The notes: generated by a model from the letters alone, not told the origin. Numbered from the stretch's first letter, positions 1-9,699 are shown. The stretch is DNA of 64,000 bases from Radiobacillus deserti (GCF_007301515.1 NZ_CP041666.1:1736001-1800000), one strand, 5' to 3'. Numbers and translations are program-made.

Positions 1-2
1 GG

Positions 3-1079
3 GATCCACGAGGAATCATTACGTCAGAAAGTGCTAACAACGCAATGATTGGAGGAGCACTGATTCCACTATTAACGTTAGGGATTCCAGGATCACCAAC
101 AGCTGCTATATTTCTAGGCGGTTTGCTCATTCACGGAATATGGCCAGGCCGAAGTTTGTTCGTAGAACATGCTGATACAGCGAACTTGTTCATGCTTAGC
201 ATGGTAGTAGCACAAATTGCTTTACTAGTAATTGGATTAGCCCTAATCCGCTACTTTGTCAAATTGTCCTCCATTCCAGCATACATCATGGCACCTGTTA
301 TTTTGTCTTTTTCTATTATTGGAGCTTATACAATGCAGAACAGTGTGTTCGATGTGTACACCGTTGTTGGGCTTGGGATTGTGATGTATCTGTTGCAAAA
401 AGCTAATTTTTCTGCAGCCCCAATCGCTTTAGGGTTTATCTTAGGTCCTATTGCAGAGGAAGGATTGCTACAAGGGATTCAAGTAGGAAAAGCAGAAGGC
501 TCCGTTTGGACGTATTTTTTCACTGGTGGCTGGAATATCGCTTTATCTATGTTAGTAGTAATCACCATCCTAGCTTCTATCTATCAAGCTTGGAAACAAC
601 GGAAACCAAAGTCGGAATACGCTCAGCGTAACCATATAAGGTTCTTTTCAGTTCCCGCTATGGTATGGTTAGGAATTGTTATTCTATGCGCTATTAGTAT
701 GTATTGGATGATAGGACTTCCTCCACAGCAAAAATGGTTTCCACTATTTACAATGCTTGCATTCGTAATTTTAGCCGTTATTGAATATGGAAAAGCACTT
801 TATCAGCCAAATACGGATATATCATCGTGGAAACCATCCTCAATTTGGTTTTTAATTGTGTTAGTGTGTATTCTTTCTTCTGGATTAGTTTGGATTGGTT
901 TCTACAGTCAAGTATTTCTACTCTTAATGAGTGTTGCGAGTTTTGCTAAATGGAAGCGATGGATTGAAGTGTCTTGGCTCCGAATATCGTCTATTTCTAT
1001 TTTATTTACAGCTGCAATGTATGCAATCTTTACAGTCGTGATTAAAGTTCCACTTCCGTACGCAATTTCACTATTTTAA
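3..1079 (+). CDS. TctA-TctB fusion, tripartite tricarboxylate transporter membrane subunit (5' end outside window)
   Basis: The reading frame is open at the left edge and begins with the TctA signature ESANNA followed by GGALIPLLTLGIPGSP, so only the C-terminal half of the large TctA channel subunit is present. About residue 195 onward (after WKQRKPKSE) the protein does not stop as TctA normally does. It continues with four more hydrophobic segments ending in VIKVPLPYAISLF, which resembles the end of the small TctB (DUF1468) subunit. I read this as a natural TctA-TctB fusion forming the whole membrane part of a sodium-coupled dicarboxylate/tricarboxylate importer. The cognate binding protein is probably the TctC encoded on the opposite strand at 1569-2537. 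TctA is certain; the TctB part is an inference from topology and the C-terminal motif. Confidence 0.85.
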   Translation, partial: DPRGIITSESANNAMIGGALIPLLTLGIPGSPTAAIFLGGLLIHGIWPGRSLFVEHADTANLFMLSMVVAQIALLVIGLALIRYFVKLSSIPAYIMAPVILSFSIIGAYTMQNSVFDVYTVVGLGIVMYLLQKANFSAAPIALGFILGPIAEEGLLQGIQVGKAEGSVWTYFFTGGWNIALSMLVVITILASIYQAWKQRKPKSEYAQRNHIRFFSVPAMVWLGIVILCAISMYWMIGLPPQQKWFPLFTMLAFVILAVIEYGKALYQPNTDISSWKPSSIWFLIVLVCILSSGLVWIGFYSQVFLLLMSVASFAKWKRWIEVSWLRISSISILFTAAMYAIFTVVIKVPLPYAISLF

Positions 1080-1132
1080 TATAGAATGTTATGGGACCAA
1101 AAGAAACTTGGTGGGAAAAGTGTTAACAATGG

Positions 1133-1358
1133 ATGAGAAAATGTAAAGTAGCAATAACACTGTTTTTGTTGTTTTTGGTTATTGGAGGGAGTTGCTCGTG
1201 AAATAACAGTAGAAACTGCTCCTCCTTAAAATGTATTGTTTGTTTCTCCAAATGGCAACGACAAAAACATTGGAAGTAAACAAAAACCTTTTAAAACGAT
1301 TCAAAAGGAAGTAAATATAGCAAATTCAGGAACTAAAATATATGTAAGAAATGAATAA
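1133..1358 (+). pseudogene. Remnant of a beta-helix-type lipoprotein gene
   Basis: An ATG at 1133 opens a good lipoprotein signal peptide ending in VIGGSCS and then meets TGA. After a further frame change and a TAA, the frame reads LFVSPNGNDKNIGSKQKPF and on to IYVRNE before a stop at 1358. That pattern (VSPNGND, KPFKTIQ, IYVR) is the typical N-terminus of secreted right-handed beta-helix / polysaccharide lyase-like proteins. At least two lesions plus loss of the whole repeat domain make this a dead gene. The family call rests on motif recall only. Confidence 0.5.
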
Positions 1359-1474
1359 AGAACAAATCGTTTTCCGATTGGAAAAATAATAATAAATTGT
1401 GTTCACAGTTTTGGAATTCCAGAAAGATAGTATTATGATGTGGACTTGGATTCTAATGATAACTTACAGATAGT

Positions 1475-1508
1475 AAGGCACTTGGGGGAGTATTCCAAGT
1501 GCCTTTTA
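1475..1508 (+). terminator. Intrinsic terminator
   Basis: AAGGCACTTGG and CCAAGTGCCTT form an 11-bp stem with a nine-base loop followed by TTT. It lies in the 489-bp gap between the tctAB fusion and the convergent tctC, and would end + strand transcripts. The gap also holds the beta-helix remnant; nothing else is recognisable in it. Confidence 0.7.
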
Positions 1509-1568
1509 CCATTGAATAGACTTATAACCCTGGAAACTTGCTATGGAAAGGTTAGAAGACTACCGTTT

Positions 1569-2537
1569 TTATTTAGGGATATCGATGGTTTCTAATAGTG
1601 CCTTATATTTTTCTTGCCTATTTTTCATATCCTCTTTAGCTTCGTTTCGATCCATAATTAGCATATCTGCACCTGCTTTTTTCATGTCCGCAAGAAATTC
1701 TTCATCCTCCATCAGCTTTAAGAAAGCAGCTTCCAATTTCTCAATAATCTCTGGTGGGGTACCTTTTACAGCGGCAATTCCACGATCCGTACTCATTATA
1801 ACGGTTGGATATCCAAGCTCCTTAAAAGTAGGAAGGTCTGGCATAAAAGAATGACGTTCTTCTGTGGCAATTGCCAAAGGGGTTACATCATCTCCTAACC
1901 TGTAAATATCGGATAAATTTCCAGCAACCACGTCAATGTGACCACCTAAGAGTGCAGCTATCGCATCCGACGACCCTTGATAAGGAACAGCTTCTACTTG
2001 AATACCAGCGGCTTGCTCAAGAAGGAGAATGGCAAGATGCTGTCCAACATATTTGCCTGGGTTCCCGATAGTCATAGTATTTGGGGATTCTTTCGATTTT
2101 GAAATTAATTCATCCAGCGTTTGAATATCACTATCTCCCTTTACAGCAAATACAGTTGGATCACCGCCCCAATTAATCAATGGCTCAAATGTATTTAATT
2201 GGAAGGTTGTATCGCTAACTAAAGGCTGTGTAATGATATGCGGGAGGTTATACGCCGCTAACGTGTATCCGTCTTCCTTAACCGTTGAAAACTCATTCCA
2301 TCCAACTTGGCCTCCGCCACCTGGCTTATTCACAACGACCAATTCTTGGCCGAGATATTTCTTTGCATGTTTTGCAATAATCCTTGCCTGTGTATCTGTG
2401 GCAGCTCCAGCTGAAAAGGCAACAATCAGCTGTATGGACTTCTCTGGAAAATCCTTGGTGGAAGAAGCCTGTTTGGAACAACCAATCATTCCAATACTGA
2501 GTAAGATCAGAACGAATCCTATCACGAACTTTTTCAT
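1569..2537 (-). CDS. Tripartite tricarboxylate transporter substrate-binding lipoprotein (TctC/Bug family)
   Basis: 322 residues. The N-terminus MKKFVIGFVLILLSIGMIGC is a lipoprotein signal with the lipobox cysteine at residue 20. It is followed by FPEKSIQLIVAFSAGAATD, the first strand and ligand loop of Bug-family binding proteins, and later GGHIDVVAGNLSD, also family-typical. The protein should sit on the outer face of the membrane and deliver a carboxylate to TctAB. It is convergent with the tctAB fusion rather than in an operon with it, which is unusual for this family. Family assignment is firm; the substrate is unknown. Confidence 0.9.
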   Translation of the reverse strand: MKKFVIGFVLILLSIGMIGCSKQASSTKDFPEKSIQLIVAFSAGAATDTQARIIAKHAKKYLGQELVVVNKPGGGGQVGWNEFSTVKEDGYTLAAYNLPHIITQPLVSDTTFQLNTFEPLINWGGDPTVFAVKGDSDIQTLDELISKSKESPNTMTIGNPGKYVGQHLAILLLEQAAGIQVEAVPYQGSSDAIAALLGGHIDVVAGNLSDIYRLGDDVTPLAIATEERHSFMPDLPTFKELGYPTVIMSTDRGIAAVKGTPPEIIEKLEAAFLKLMEDEEFLADMKKAGADMLIMDRNEAKEDMKNRQEKYKALLETIDIPK

Positions 2538-2613
2538 GATATTTCAGCCCCTTTCTAGAAAAGGGTATGCAGCAATCTTACGTTTTAAATGTTGTCCTTC
2601 AAAATTCAGTTTT

Positions 2614-3231
2614 TTAAGTGCGTTGTAATTTGGATATTAACAACCGCAGCCAATGAAAGGATCGTTTTTCGGTATGGATATCGTCTACTACTTTGGTCGA
2701 AATCCATTGACAGATTAAAGCTTGGACGATAATCTGCCAAGCTATAATTGTACCGGTTAATATAAAGACAGATCCATTAAAAAAGAGGAGTGGTTTACCG
2801 GGTGGTATATGGCGATATTTGGTCACAATGAGAGCCATTACTCCCATGCCTCCATTCGATACATTTTGCTTTAATAACATCCCAATTCCGTTTCCGAGAA
2901 TAATGGCTCCAATGATTAAGTCAATCCATACGTTAAAAGGAGATATCATGTTGCTACAGATGTGTACACTAATCGAAGTTATGGTAATAGCATACATGGT
3001 ACCAATCGCACTTGCATTGCCAAGCCAATAGATAGCTGCAACGAGTAACGAAAAGTTCACAAGCCATAACGCGAAACTAAGCGGCATGTTAAACCAATAG
3101 TTTAACAGAACCGCAATGCCTGCTGATCCCCCGGAAGGGATGGAATGAGGAAATAAAAAGACAGCCATCGCCAGTCCTTGCAAGAAGCTACCAGCTGTTA
3201 CATATCCGTATTTGTATAGAAAATCATTCAT
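2614..3231 (-). CDS. YitT family membrane protein, short form
   Basis: 205 residues with about five to six hydrophobic segments. The motif PSGGSAGIAVLLNYW near residue 32 and NVSNGGMGVMALIV near residue 123 are characteristic of the YitT (DUF161) family. Full-length relatives carry a soluble C-terminal DUF2179 domain of roughly 80 residues. Here the protein ends soon after the last membrane span in a basic tail, so it belongs to the short class or is a trimmed version. Function of the family is not known. It is downstream of nothing obvious on its strand and diverges from the proBA T-box. Confidence 0.75.
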   Translation of the reverse strand: MNDFLYKYGYVTAGSFLQGLAMAVFLFPHSIPSGGSAGIAVLLNYWFNMPLSFALWLVNFSLLVAAIYWLGNASAIGTMYAITITSISVHICSNMISPFNVWIDLIIGAIILGNGIGMLLKQNVSNGGMGVMALIVTKYRHIPPGKPLLFFNGSVFILTGTIIAWQIIVQALICQWISTKVVDDIHTEKRSFHWLRLLISKLQRT

Positions 3232-3465
3232 AATAATATTCTTCTTTTAAACAAAGATTTAATGGTTTCATGCAAGTCACCTCGTACGACGAAATAAAAA
3301 AACTTGTCCTACTCCATGTGTATTTCTATTGACATCATTTCATTACAGATAAGCTAGAATGTTATACATAAAAACGCTTGACAGTAACGCAACAATAAAC
3401 CATAATAATTTTTAACAATTCCAAAAATTTAGTGATGATAAGGATTAGTAAAAGGAATTCTACAT

Positions 3466-3683
3466 CAAAGAGAGTAAAACCCATTGGCTGAAAGGTTTTA
3501 CAGATGTAAGAGCCTTTGAACCTACCCTTGTAGCTTGTTGAGCTAAAAACTCAACCGTAAGAACCAGCGTTAATGGATTGAGGGGATTTAGATAGGATTA
3601 TCTAAATCAAACAAGGTGGTACCGCGGATGTCACTCTTTCCGTCCTTCAGCATGATTCATGCTTGAGGTGGAAAGAGTTTTTT
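3466..3683 (+). promoter_or_regulatory. T-box leader (proline-specific) of proBA
   Basis: The T-box core AAGGTGGTACCGCG is at 3613-3626. The AGAGAGTA 5' stem I motif is near 3469, and a terminator stem (ACTCTTTCC at 3633 pairing with GGAAAGAGT, followed by TTTTTT) closes the element at 3683. The specifier loop reads GAA-CCT-ACC with CCT at 3521-3523, a proline codon, matching the downstream genes. Uncharged tRNA-Pro should bind, favour the antiterminator and allow proBA transcription. In B. subtilis the anabolic proBA operon is likewise T-box controlled, in contrast to the osmotically induced proHJ. Confidence 0.93.
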
Positions 3684-3708
3684 ATTTGCGTGAAAAGAGG
3701 TTGTGTAA

Positions 3709-4833
3709 ATGGAAAAGCAGAGAATTGTCATAAAAATTGGAAGTAGCTCCTTATCTGAAGATAAAGGGGGCCTAAGTCCAGAAAAATTAGAGCACTATGT
3801 ATCGGCAATTGCTGGACTTCGAAAGGCAGGTCATGAAGTCATTCTCGTTTCGTCTGGTGCTGTTGCAGCTGGTTTCCAAGCTCTTGGCTATCCCAATCGA
3901 CCCGTTACAATAGAAGGGAAGCAGGCTTCTGCTGCAGTTGGTCAAGGGTTACTTATTCACGCCTATACTACAGCGTTTCACAAGCATGAAATCGTGTCTG
4001 CTCAGTTACTATTAACGAGAGATTCTTTTACGGATCAACATCAATACAGTAACGTATTTACAACATTATCAGAATTAATGAAGAGATCGGTACTTCCAAT
4101 TATCAATGAAAATGATTCTGTATCTATTGATGAACTAACATTTGGGGATAACGATATGCTTTCCACTCTTGTAAGTGGGTTAATGAATGCGGATTATCTC
4201 TTCCTTTTAACAGACATTGATGGAATCTATCCAGCAGACCCGAGATCGTCTCCGTCCATGAAGCGCTATCAGTTTTTACCTTCTATATCGGATGAACTCA
4301 TACATTCGACAAGTTCACATCTAACCACGAAATTTGGGACAGGTGGAATAAAATCGAAGTTGATTGCAGCGAAAACCGCTACATCGTTAGGAGTTAAAGT
4401 TTTTATAGGAAATGGAGGATCTACAGACGATTTTCAAGATATTTTAAATGGAAAGGGTAATGGAACTTATATTGGGGTCCCTAGTGATCACGGTGTAGGA
4501 AAGTCGAAACAATGGATTGCTTTTCATTCTCTTGTTCAAGGATTACTTATTATTGATCCTGGCGCGGAGCAAGCAATTTCAACAGAAGGAAAGAGTTTGC
4601 TACCTGCAGGAATTATAGATATACAAGGTAATTTTTCAGTTGGGGAGGTTGTTGAGGTACGTAACCTCCAAGATGAGATGGTTGCAAAGGGCCAAGTAAG
4701 CTATTCTTCCCAAGAACTTCAAATGATTAAAGGCTTACGAAGCCAGGATGCTATGAAACAAACGAATCAGTCTAAAGCAGAGGCAATCCATCGTGACAAA
4801 ATGGTCGTATTACGAAAGGAGGGATTAGTATGA
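3709..4833 (+). CDS. proB: Glutamate 5-kinase
   Basis: 374 residues. It phosphorylates L-glutamate to gamma-glutamyl phosphate, the first step of proline synthesis. The N-terminal amino acid kinase fold shows [31 protein letters not shown] and [10 protein letters not shown]-terminal PUA domain starts near residue 280 ([19 protein letters not shown]). The ATG at 3709 follows a GAGG ribosome site 8 bases upstream. It lies directly behind a proline T-box, which marks it as the biosynthetic rather than the osmoadaptive isoenzyme. Its stop overlaps the proA start (ATGA), so translation is probably coupled. Confidence 0.97.
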   Translation: MEKQRIVIKIGSSSLSEDKGGLSPEKLEHYVSAIAGLRKAGHEVILVSSGAVAAGFQALGYPNRPVTIEGKQASAAVGQGLLIHAYTTAFHKHEIVSAQLLLTRDSFTDQHQYSNVFTTLSELMKRSVLPIINENDSVSIDELTFGDNDMLSTLVSGLMNADYLFLLTDIDGIYPADPRSSPSMKRYQFLPSISDELIHSTSSHLTTKFGTGGIKSKLIAAKTATSLGVKVFIGNGGSTDDFQDILNGKGNGTYIGVPSDHGVGKSKQWIAFHSLVQGLLIIDPGAEQAISTEGKSLLPAGIIDIQGNFSVGEVVEVRNLQDEMVAKGQVSYSSQELQMIKGLRSQDAMKQTNQSKAEAIHRDKMVVLRKEGLV

Positions 4834-6077
4834 ATGAATTATTAAGAAAGGCTGAACATGTTAAAAGAGCTAGTCAACAAGTTGCGGTTGCGACGACGGA
4901 GCAGAAGAACAAAGCTCTATCCTTGATATCTAGACGCTTGCGAGAGTATGAAAACTATATTCTTGAAGAGAATTACAAGGATGTTCAAAATGCTATGGAG
5001 GAAGGAATTCATAACTCGGTTATTGATCGAATTTCCCTTTCAAGGGAAAGAATTCTGGATATAGCGGCAGCTGTTGAACAACTCACAGAATTAAAGGATC
5101 CTATCGGACGAATCACAGAAAGTTGGGAAAGGCCCAATGGTCTCCGTTTAGAGAAAAGAGCGGTGCCAATTGGTGTAATCGGGATGATCTATGAAGCTAG
5201 ACCCAACGTGACTGTAGATGCCGCTAGCCTTTGTTTAAAAACAGGAAATGCTGTTTTATTAAGAGGTAGTCGAACTGCCATTCATTCCAATATAGCATTG
5301 GTTCACGTCATGAAAAAGGCATTAGAGGAGACCTCCATTCCAACACAAACAATTGAGCTACTGGAGGATACTAGTAGGGATCTTGCAGCCCAGATGTTCC
5401 GGTTAACTGATTTTATTGACGTCCTTATTCCAAGAGGTGGAAGGAAACTAATCCAAACTGTGGTGGAACAATCATCTGTACCGGTTTTGGAAACTGGTGC
5501 TGGAAACTGTCACATCTTTATTGATGAAAGTGCGGATGTCCAAATGGCTATTGATATTGTCGTAAATGCCAAAACGCAACGACCTTCTGTTTGTAACGCA
5601 CTTGAAACCATACTTGTTCACGAAAATTGGGCTAAAAATCACGTCAATAAATTAATTCAACGACTAAAAGAAAAAGAAGTAGAAATAAAAGCTGATCAAC
5701 AAGCACGAGAATGGAATTCGAGTCTGAATGCTGCAACCGAAACGGACTGGGAAACCGAATACTTAGATTTAGTAGTAGCTTTAAGAGTAGTTACGGGTTT
5801 AGATGAAGCAATTGAACATATTAACCGTTACAGCACAAAACACTCAGAAGCGATTATAACGAATAATGAACAAAACGTTTCCCGTTTTTTTACATCGGTA
5901 GATGCTGCTGCCTTATATCACAATGCCTCTACACGTTTTACCGACGGATTTGAATTTGGATTTGGTGCAGAAATTGGGATTAGTACTCAAAAGCTACATG
6001 CAAGAGGACCTATGGGTTTAGACGCATTGACATCGACAAAATATACGATTCGTGGATCTGGACAGATTAAACAATAA
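4830..6077 (+). CDS. proA: Gamma-glutamyl phosphate reductase
   Basis: 415 residues, the normal length. It reduces gamma-glutamyl phosphate with NADPH to glutamate semialdehyde, which cyclises to pyrroline-5-carboxylate. Family motifs are [18 protein letters not shown] near residue 115, VLLRGSRTA, the catalytic-cysteine segment [15 protein letters not shown] and the C-terminal [19 protein letters not shown]. It is the second gene of the T-box-controlled proBA unit and overlaps proB by four bases. No proC is present in the window. Confidence 0.97.
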   Translation: MNELLRKAEHVKRASQQVAVATTEQKNKALSLISRRLREYENYILEENYKDVQNAMEEGIHNSVIDRISLSRERILDIAAAVEQLTELKDPIGRITESWERPNGLRLEKRAVPIGVIGMIYEARPNVTVDAASLCLKTGNAVLLRGSRTAIHSNIALVHVMKKALEETSIPTQTIELLEDTSRDLAAQMFRLTDFIDVLIPRGGRKLIQTVVEQSSVPVLETGAGNCHIFIDESADVQMAIDIVVNAKTQRPSVCNALETILVHENWAKNHVNKLIQRLKEKEVEIKADQQAREWNSSLNAATETDWETEYLDLVVALRVVTGLDEAIEHINRYSTKHSEAIITNNEQNVSRFFTSVDAAALYHNASTRFTDGFEFGFGAEIGISTQKLHARGPMGLDALTSTKYTIRGSGQIKQ

Positions 6078-6186
6078 AAAATGGTCGTATTAGATGAGAG
6101 TCGCAGTCTTCTTATGGTAAAATAAGGGGCGGAAATCGCTATTGATTAAATTAGCAAGAAACTTTGATATGTAAGGAGTTTTGAAA

Positions 6187-7113
6187 ATGGAAAAAGTACT
6201 TGTCTTCGGACACAAGAATCCCGATACGGATACGATTTGTTCGGCTATCGCTTATGCAGATTTAAAAAAAGAGTTAGGTATGCAAGCTGAGGCAGTTCGA
6301 TTAGGAGAAGTGAGTGGAGAAACAAAATATGCCTTAGATTACTTTAAAATTGAGGCACCTAGATTGGTAGAGCGTGTATCAGATGAAGTGAGTCATGTTA
6401 TATTAGTTGACCATAATGAAAAACAACAAAGTGCTGACGACATTGATCAAGTAAAAGTTTTGGAAGTAATTGATCATCATCGAATCGCAAATTTTGAAAC
6501 GAGTGATCCGTTATATTACCGTGCGGAACCTGTTGGATGTACCGCGACCATTTTAAATAAGTTATACAAAGAAAACGGAGTGACGATTAAAGAAAATATT
6601 GCAGGGCTCTTATTATCTGCTATAATTTCTGACTCTTTATTATTCAAATCTCCGACATGCACAGATGAAGATATCCAAGCTGCAAAAGAGCTTGCGGATA
6701 TTGCGAAAGTGGATGCGGAAGTATATGGATTAGCAATGCTAAAAGCTGGAGCGGATTTAAGTGATAAAACGCCAGAGCAATTAATTTCATTGGATGCAAA
6801 AGAATTCCAAATGGGTACTCATAAAGTCCAAATTGCGCAAGTTAATACAGTGGATACAGATGAGGTACTTGCGAGTCAACCAGCGTTAGAAGCTGCTATG
6901 AATAGTACTATTCAAGAAAAGGGCTTGGATTTATTCTTGCTTGTCGTTACGGATATTCTTGCAAATGACTCCGTAGGGCTTGCATTAGGAGCTCAAAAAA
7001 ATGCAGTAGAAAAAGCATTTAATGTGACCTTAGACAACCACACAGCACTGTTACAAGGGGTTGTTTCACGTAAGAAACAAGTTGTTCCATTCTTAACCGA
7101 TGCATTGAAATAA
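6187..7113 (+). CDS. ppaC: Manganese-dependent inorganic pyrophosphatase
   Basis: 308 residues, DHH family II pyrophosphatase, hydrolysing PPi to two phosphates in the cytoplasm. Metal ligands are all visible: H9, D13 and D15 in [10 protein letters not shown]75 in ILVDHNE, the DHH box [10 protein letters not shown] at about residues 96-98, and the aspartate of [11 protein letters not shown]. The C-terminal DHHA2 part contains the substrate-binding SRKKQVVP. I place the start at ATG 6187, 8 bases behind GGAG, rather than the in-frame TTG at 6181. Very close to B. subtilis PpaC. Confidence 0.97.
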   Translation: MEKVLVFGHKNPDTDTICSAIAYADLKKELGMQAEAVRLGEVSGETKYALDYFKIEAPRLVERVSDEVSHVILVDHNEKQQSADDIDQVKVLEVIDHHRIANFETSDPLYYRAEPVGCTATILNKLYKENGVTIKENIAGLLLSAIISDSLLFKSPTCTDEDIQAAKELADIAKVDAEVYGLAMLKAGADLSDKTPEQLISLDAKEFQMGTHKVQIAQVNTVDTDEVLASQPALEAAMNSTIQEKGLDLFLLVVTDILANDSVGLALGAQKNAVEKAFNVTLDNHTALLQGVVSRKKQVVPFLTDALK

Positions 7114-7117
7114 GTTA

Positions 7118-7152
7118 TAAGACCTTCCGCCTACTGGTGGGAGGTTTTGTTA
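7118..7152 (+). terminator. Intrinsic terminator of ppaC
   Basis: An imperfect stem pairs CCTTCCGCC with GGTGGGAGG around the loop TACT and is followed by TTTTG. Confidence 0.6.
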
Positions 7153-7322
7153 TATTTAGAAATATATAAAGCGTGTGGTCGTTTTCGTGTCACGGATTTT
7201 TTATAAGTGATTTCCTGGGAAAGCGCATGAATAGACAGGGAGTGATTTTTCTCTACAGAATGTAAGTAAAACAGGAGATTTGGCACACTCTAAAAGCATG
7301 AAACTAAAAGGAGTGTGTCGTT

Positions 7323-8285
7323 TTGACTTTGTTTCGATTAGGCTATGTATCCATGAGTGTACAAGTAAAGAATTGCTCTCCATCCCAAACTGTCACTTGG
7401 AAAACTTTTTCATCTATTTCAGACCGTGACGCGGCTTTAGGAAAACTGCGAAGTGTTGCCTTATCCAATATTGAGAATTGTCTACGATTGTTAAAGCATA
7501 ACCGGGCAAGTGGAATAAAATTTTTTAGAATGAGTTCACGTATCATTCCTCTAGCTACTCATGAGGAACTAGCAGATTGGGACTATAAAGCAGACTTAGC
7601 TCCGGCATTTAAGGAACTCGGGAATTATGCACGGAAGCATCGTATGCGAATAGGCTTTCATCCTGACCACTTCGTTGTACTAAACACACCAAAAACGGAA
7701 GTGTTGAAGCAATCGATATATAACCTTGTGTATCATTACAATATGTTAACGGCTATGGGAGAGGACCCTTCGCATAAATGTGTGCTACATGTTGGTGGTA
7801 GCTATGGTAATAAAGAGGCAGCATTAGAGAGATTTATAGAAAATTGGGGAAAAATCTCCCCACGTATTCAAAACACTATCATATTAGAAAATGATGATAA
7901 AACGTATAACGTGGAGGATGTCTTGTATTTATCTGAAAAGCTGGAGATTCCTCATGTCTTTGATTTCCATCATCATGCAGCTAATCACCGTGATGCGGAT
8001 TGGACACAGTATTGGGAGCGAATTGTAAACACATGGAAGCATTCCCGCAATCCTGTAAAAATGCATATTTCAAGTCCAAAATCGGAAAATCAGTTTCGCC
8101 ATCATGCAGATTATGTAGATCCAGAAATGTTTAAAACGTTTTTAAAAGAGGTAAGCGGGACTACACCAAGGATTGATTGTATGATTGAGGCAAAGCAAAA
8201 GGATGCGGCACTTTTTAAACTTGTAAAAGAGTTGAAAAAGGATCCAGATATTACATGGCATGAAGGTGCTGTATTTGAAATATAA
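7323..8285 (+). CDS. uvsE: UV DNA damage endonuclease
   Basis: 320 residues, TIM-barrel UVDE family. The enzyme nicks DNA 5' to UV photoproducts as an alternative to UvrABC excision. Family signatures are FRLGYVSMS at the N-terminus, KFFRMSSRIIPLATH, MRIGFHPDHFVVLN, CVLHVGGSYGNKE, ILENDDK and VFDFHHHAANH, which together supply the His/Glu/Asp metal-site residues. Translation appears to start at TTG 7323, nine bases after GGAG in AAAAGGAGTGTG. It stands alone between ppaC and the rhodanese gene. Confidence 0.95.
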   Translation: MTLFRLGYVSMSVQVKNCSPSQTVTWKTFSSISDRDAALGKLRSVALSNIENCLRLLKHNRASGIKFFRMSSRIIPLATHEELADWDYKADLAPAFKELGNYARKHRMRIGFHPDHFVVLNTPKTEVLKQSIYNLVYHYNMLTAMGEDPSHKCVLHVGGSYGNKEAALERFIENWGKISPRIQNTIILENDDKTYNVEDVLYLSEKLEIPHVFDFHHHAANHRDADWTQYWERIVNTWKHSRNPVKMHISSPKSENQFRHHADYVDPEMFKTFLKEVSGTTPRIDCMIEAKQKDAALFKLVKELKKDPDITWHEGAVFEI

Positions 8286-8286
8286 A

Positions 8287-8303
8287 GTTTGATCAAACGT
8301 TTG
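8287..8303. promoter_or_regulatory. Overlapping palindromes, possible operator
   Basis: GTTTGATCAAAC (8287-8298) overlaps CAAACGTTTG (8294-8303), about 120 bp upstream of the rhodanese/cysteine synthase pair. The second palindrome reappears as ACAAACGTTTGT at 50451-50462 upstream of the gamma-glutamyl/ABC transporter operon. The regulator is unknown. Confidence 0.3.
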
Positions 8304-8419
8304 TTTAAAGTACTAGAATGTGTATGAACGTGTCAAAGAAGCGCGAAGGTTGCCATATGAAAGAACAGATTGATATGATATGTACATCTAGAAGAAAATG
8401 AAAAGGTTGGTTGATAGAG

Positions 8420-8713
8420 ATGAAAGAATTAACTACGGAGCAAGTAGAAGCACTAGTAAAGGACGACAAATACCAAATTGTAGATGTTAGAGAAGATGAA
8501 GAAGTGGCACAAGGAATGATTCCAGGAGCAAACCATATTGCACTTGGAACGTTAGAGGGAAGAATGGATGAATTAGATAAATCGAAAGAAATCATCTTAA
8601 TTTGTCGCTCTGGTAGAAGAAGTGAGATGGCCGGAATGATGCTGGAGGAGCATGGATTTAACACGACAAATATGGTTGGTGGAATGCTGGAATGGACTGG
8701 AGAAGTAGAATAA
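8420..8713 (+). CDS. Rhodanese-like domain protein
   Basis: 97 residues, a single rhodanese domain. The N-terminal LTTEQVEALVKDDKYQIVDVREDEE and the active-site loop ICRSGRRS, whose cysteine would carry the persulfide, are clear. It probably transfers sulfane sulfur in the cytoplasm. An in-frame TTG at 8411 could also serve as the start; neither codon has a strong ribosome site, and I prefer the ATG because homologues begin MKE(L/I)T. The gene is 23 bases upstream of a cysteine-synthase-type gene, suggesting a shared role in sulfur handling. Confidence 0.85.
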   Translation: MKELTTEQVEALVKDDKYQIVDVREDEEVAQGMIPGANHIALGTLEGRMDELDKSKEIILICRSGRRSEMAGMMLEEHGFNTTNMVGGMLEWTGEVE

Positions 8714-8736
8714 CTAACTGAAAAAGGGGGGATGGC

Positions 8737-9657
8737 ATGAAAGTCGTACAGAATATGACAGAATTAATTGGGAATACACCTGTTGTCAAATTGAACCGGG
8801 TTGTTCCAGAGGAAGCAGCGGATATCTTTGTAAAGCTTGAAATGTTTAATCCTTCTAGAAGTGTAAAAGATCGTGCGGCTTCTAACATGATTACACGTGC
8901 GGAAGAAAACGGTTTAATTAAACCTGGACAAACCATTATTGAACCGACAAGCGGCAACACTGGAATTGGCTTGGCAATGGTTGCCGCTGCCAAAGGGTAT
9001 AAGGCCATATTAGTGATGCCGGACAATGCAACTAAAGAACGGATAAACTTATTAAAAGCATATGGCGCGGAAGTAGTTCTTACACCTAGTAAGGATAAAA
9101 TGCCGGGAGCTATTGAAAAAGCGAAGCAACTACATAAAGAAATTCCTAATAGTATGATTCCACAACAATTTGAGAACCCTGCGAACCCAGCTATTCATAA
9201 AGAAACGACAGCAAAAGAAATTTATGAACAAATGGATGGAAAACTGGATGCGTTTGTAGCTACAGCAGGGACAGGTGGAACGATCACTGGAACAGGCGAA
9301 AAACTTAAAGAATGGATAGAAAATCTACACATCGCTGTCGTTGAACCAAAAGGCTCTCCTGTTCTATCAGGTGGGAAGCCTGGGAGTCATAAACTAGTTG
9401 GAACGAGTCCTGGTTTTATTCCAACTATTTTAAACACCGATATATATGACGAAATCATTCAAATAGAAGATGATGATGCTGTTTACATGTTAAGAGATTT
9501 AGCTGCTAAAGAAGGATTATTCACTGGTTTATCTGGAGGAGCTGCTGTATATGCAGCCATTCAAGTTGCTAAAAAGCTAGGTAAAGGCAAAAAGGTACTT
9601 TGTATTGCCCCAGACACAGGTGAACGGTATTTAAGTATGAACTTATTTAATGAATAA
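8737..9657 (+). CDS. cysK: Cysteine synthase family PLP enzyme (O-acetylserine sulfhydrylase-like)
   Basis: 306 residues, fold-type II PLP enzyme. Present are the PLP-lysine motif SVKDRAA near residue 43, the phosphate/substrate loop PTSGNTGIGLAM, the GTGGTITGTG phosphate cup, and SGGAAVYAA near the C-terminus. It should make cysteine from O-acetylserine and sulfide. The segment before the lysine is NPSRSVKDR instead of the usual NPGGSVKDR, which places it in a divergent cysK paralogue group, so the sulfur donor may differ. Strong ribosome site AAAGGGGGG before ATG 8737. Paired with the upstream rhodanese gene. Confidence 0.88.
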   Translation: MKVVQNMTELIGNTPVVKLNRVVPEEAADIFVKLEMFNPSRSVKDRAASNMITRAEENGLIKPGQTIIEPTSGNTGIGLAMVAAAKGYKAILVMPDNATKERINLLKAYGAEVVLTPSKDKMPGAIEKAKQLHKEIPNSMIPQQFENPANPAIHKETTAKEIYEQMDGKLDAFVATAGTGGTITGTGEKLKEWIENLHIAVVEPKGSPVLSGGKPGSHKLVGTSPGFIPTILNTDIYDEIIQIEDDDAVYMLRDLAAKEGLFTGLSGGAAVYAAIQVAKKLGKGKKVLCIAPDTGERYLSMNLFNE

Positions 9658-9690
9658 GACCTTATGATTATCCATAGGGTCTTTTTTATT
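9656..9690 (+). terminator. Intrinsic terminator of the cysteine synthase unit
   Basis: AGACCTTATG pairs imperfectly with CATAGGGTCT around ATTATC and is followed by TTTTT. The stem begins at the cysK-like stop codon. Confidence 0.75.
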
Positions 9691-9699
9691 ATTAGTTTT

